From positions 1-20,316 of the forward strand of contig NW_005434352.1 of assembly GCF_000315625.1 (NCBI RefSeq): a DNA stretch of 20,316 bases. Reading direction: 5' to 3'. The notes beneath the pieces were generated by a model. That model was not told where the DNA came from. It saw nothing but the letters and a program-made list of their open reading frames with translations, and searched no databases. The stretch comes from Guillardia theta CCMP2712. Its lineage: Eukaryota > Cryptophyceae > Pyrenomonadales > Geminigeraceae. This document shows positions 18,850 through 20,316 of this stretch, piece by piece (position 1 is the stretch's first letter; every line of letters starts with the position of its first letter). A program made the position numbers and the translations under genes.

Positions 18850-19406
18850 ACATTATTATTGTTATGAATCATAATGTTAGGAACAATAGAATTATATTGT
18901 TCCGATCCAGAATTCGGCGAGCTATTGCTCGGAGAATCACCGTTAAGAATGATAGGCAAAAAATAATCTCCATTATAAGCATTCTTTACCTTGTTTTTAA
19001 TATGATTGGGTATATTCTCAATATTCTCAGTCAATGAATCATATTGAACTACAAAGCTATTAAGTTTATCATTAGTTAAATCATTTATATTCATGGCTTG
19101 CTCTATTGTATGTTCTAATTTAGAAAACTTTATAGATAATTGATGAAACATATTCGCCTTTTCTGTAAATTTCATTTGGTTGCTCAAGCCGATCAGAATC
19201 GCAGTCAATAGATTACATATGATATTCATGTATCTCATGACTAAAGGATCTTCTACATTGCTATTTAATACACTCATAATAGCAGATATAAAAATTAATG
19301 GCACATTTAAAACCTGTTTCCACATATGAAAATATGAGCTAGTCTTAGAACAAACAACGGCCATAACTTTGCTCATATCCTTGTATTTTCTAAATAGCAG
19401 AGCCAT
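18846..19406 (-). CDS. SLATT-like two-transmembrane protein
   Basis: An intronless 186-residue protein. A short helix (5-30) precedes a membrane segment at about 32-49 (NVPLIFISAIMSVL), a short loop, a second membrane segment at about 59-76 (NIICNLLTAILIGLS), and a long amphipathic helix with KFTEKANMFHQLSIKFSKLEHTIE. An IPNHIKNKV motif and an Asn/Ser-rich tail follow. This order is that of the SLATT superfamily, predicted membrane pore-type effectors found in prokaryotic conflict systems and, as unnamed proteins, in large DNA viruses. The function here is unknown. AT-rich codons, lack of introns and convergent packing with the glutaredoxin-like remnant place it in the viral-type island. The ATG at 19404-19406 is the first of the frame. 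The frame is intact, unlike its neighbours. Confidence 0.6.
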   Translation of the reverse strand: MALLFRKYKDMSKVMAVVCSKTSSYFHMWKQVLNVPLIFISAIMSVLNSNVEDPLVMRYMNIICNLLTAILIGLSNQMKFTEKANMFHQLSIKFSKLEHTIEQAMNINDLTNDKLNSFVVQYDSLTENIENIPNHIKNKVKNAYNGDYFLPIILNGDSPSNSSPNSGSEQYNSIVPNIMIHNNNNV

Positions 19407-20076
19407 TTATCTAAGGTATGAGTGTATGCTAACATCACAAAAAGTGAAAGCTCTCAACAAAATTAACCATCCGTGAAAGTTCAAGATTGCGCGCACTGGC
19501 TGCAATGGACTTCGCGAAGCAAACCTAGCAAGTAAGACATATTGAAGTGCACGGTACGCTGAAAGGGGAAAAAATGTTTACGTGTATGAGATTGCTCTCA
19601 ACAATCACAGCGTCAACTTTGTGAACATTCCATGGATTCATATTGCTCTTTTTATCATTATAATGTTGAATTGAACAATGCTCACTGTCATGCATAGTGA
19701 AACCCTCGACTTCAAAATGTCACAACCATCGAAGGTGTTGGAGCTTTGAATCATCGAATATTTCCATGCTTTCTGTTCTTTGTCACTGTCCGAAAATGTT
19801 TCTGACACTATTCATATCAGCATTTTAACCCATTGCAGCAAGAAAATTCCAAGGCTGTCGAACACTGTTGCATTCGTCGCTCCTAGTTTCCATCAAACGA
19901 CGAAACAAACCTTCTCCCGGTAGATCTACTGGCAAAGTGCCATGTAGGGCTTGACAACGGTCTTGCATGGCACGGTACGAAGAGCTTCCTTGTCAAGATG
20001 CGCCATGTTGCAGTTATCTGTAACTTAACCTTGCACAGGCCGTGAGCGTGTGTAAGGCATGAAACTCAGGAGGAAA
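19407..20076. other. Host-like flank with no gene seen
   Basis: Composition returns to that of the left host sequence. No frame longer than about 60 codons looks coding and no RNA gene is visible. The right border of the viral-type island lies at or just after 19406, but no duplicated target site could be found. Confidence 0.4.
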
Positions 20077-20256
20077 TAAATTTCGGAGGAGAGCAGAGAG
20101 ATCCAGAAGCGTTGTGACTGAGAGGGCTGAAGAATGGAGACCGAAGAGTACAACTTGCAAGGGCAGTAAATTTCGGAGGAGAGCAGAGAGATCCAGAAGC
20201 GTTGTGACTGAGAGGCCCGAAGAATGGAGAGCGAAGAGTACAACTTGCAAGGGCAG
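20077..20256. repeat. 90-bp tandem duplication
   Basis: Positions 20077-20166 and 20167-20256 are two head-to-tail copies with a handful of substitutions. Because 90 is divisible by three, the minus strand stays open in three frames and encodes 30-residue duplicates. One frame reads LSVTTLLDLSALLRNL in both copies. This could be a coding repeat cut by the window edge, but nothing beyond the repeat supports it. Confidence 0.85.
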
Positions 20257-20316
20257 GCAAGGCCCGAGGGAGGAGGGGCAGCTCAGGGGGAAGCGTGGAA
20301 GGGAGGGGAAGGCGTG

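Noticed and set aside
15440-19445. Target-site duplication around the viral-type island (ATGCTAAACATCAC near 15447, ATGCTAACATCAC near 19423)
   Set aside because: The match is short and imperfect, the left copy lies well outside the composition shift, and no inverted termini accompany it.

Overview
The window looks like nuclear DNA of a unicellular eukaryote. It is gene-poor, and most open frames are short shadows with no coding character. The one clearly recognisable multi-exon gene has seven exons separated by GT-AG introns of only 42-53 nt, plus one of 68 nt. The rest is mostly repeats, mobile-element debris and C/G-run sequence. The species cannot be named from the sequence. Short introns, a Golgi-type glycosyltransferase, and an embedded AT-rich segment with genes of giant-virus type all point to a protist.

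Layout. Positions 1-2475 hold no recognisable gene. Positions 2476-3505 are a repeat block: a duplicated GC foldback, an array built around a CACGTG-containing unit, and a 14-15 nt array. A spliced nucleotide-sugar transporter lies at 3834-5108 (+). Three copies of an interspersed repeat follow at 5465-6110. A single-exon type II membrane glycosyltransferase lies at 7052-8137 (-). Positions 8140-10580 hold a hexamer repeat, a perfect 25-nt inverted repeat and one possible short spliced fragment. A 3,275-bp element at 10583-13857 is bounded by 166-bp near-identical inverted arms; it carries a pyrimidine minisatellite and the broken remains of a minus-strand spliced gene. More palindromic repeat DNA follows to about 14600, then featureless sequence to about 15700.

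The most unusual part is an AT-rich island at about 15.7-19.4 kb. It holds a fibre-like protein gene (16715-18745, with a broken upstream part from 16541), the C-terminal part of a glutaredoxin-like gene in another frame (18670-18849), and a convergent gene for a two-membrane-helix SLATT-like protein (18846-19406, -). Base composition, lack of introns, tight packing and protein types differ from the surroundings. They fit an endogenised fragment of a large DNA virus or a related element. Repeat-rich host-like DNA resumes after about 19410 and ends in a 90-bp tandem duplication.

The transporter and the glycosyltransferase would both act in the secretory pathway, one importing activated sugar into the Golgi or ER lumen and the other using it. 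Their 2-kb spacing may still be coincidental.
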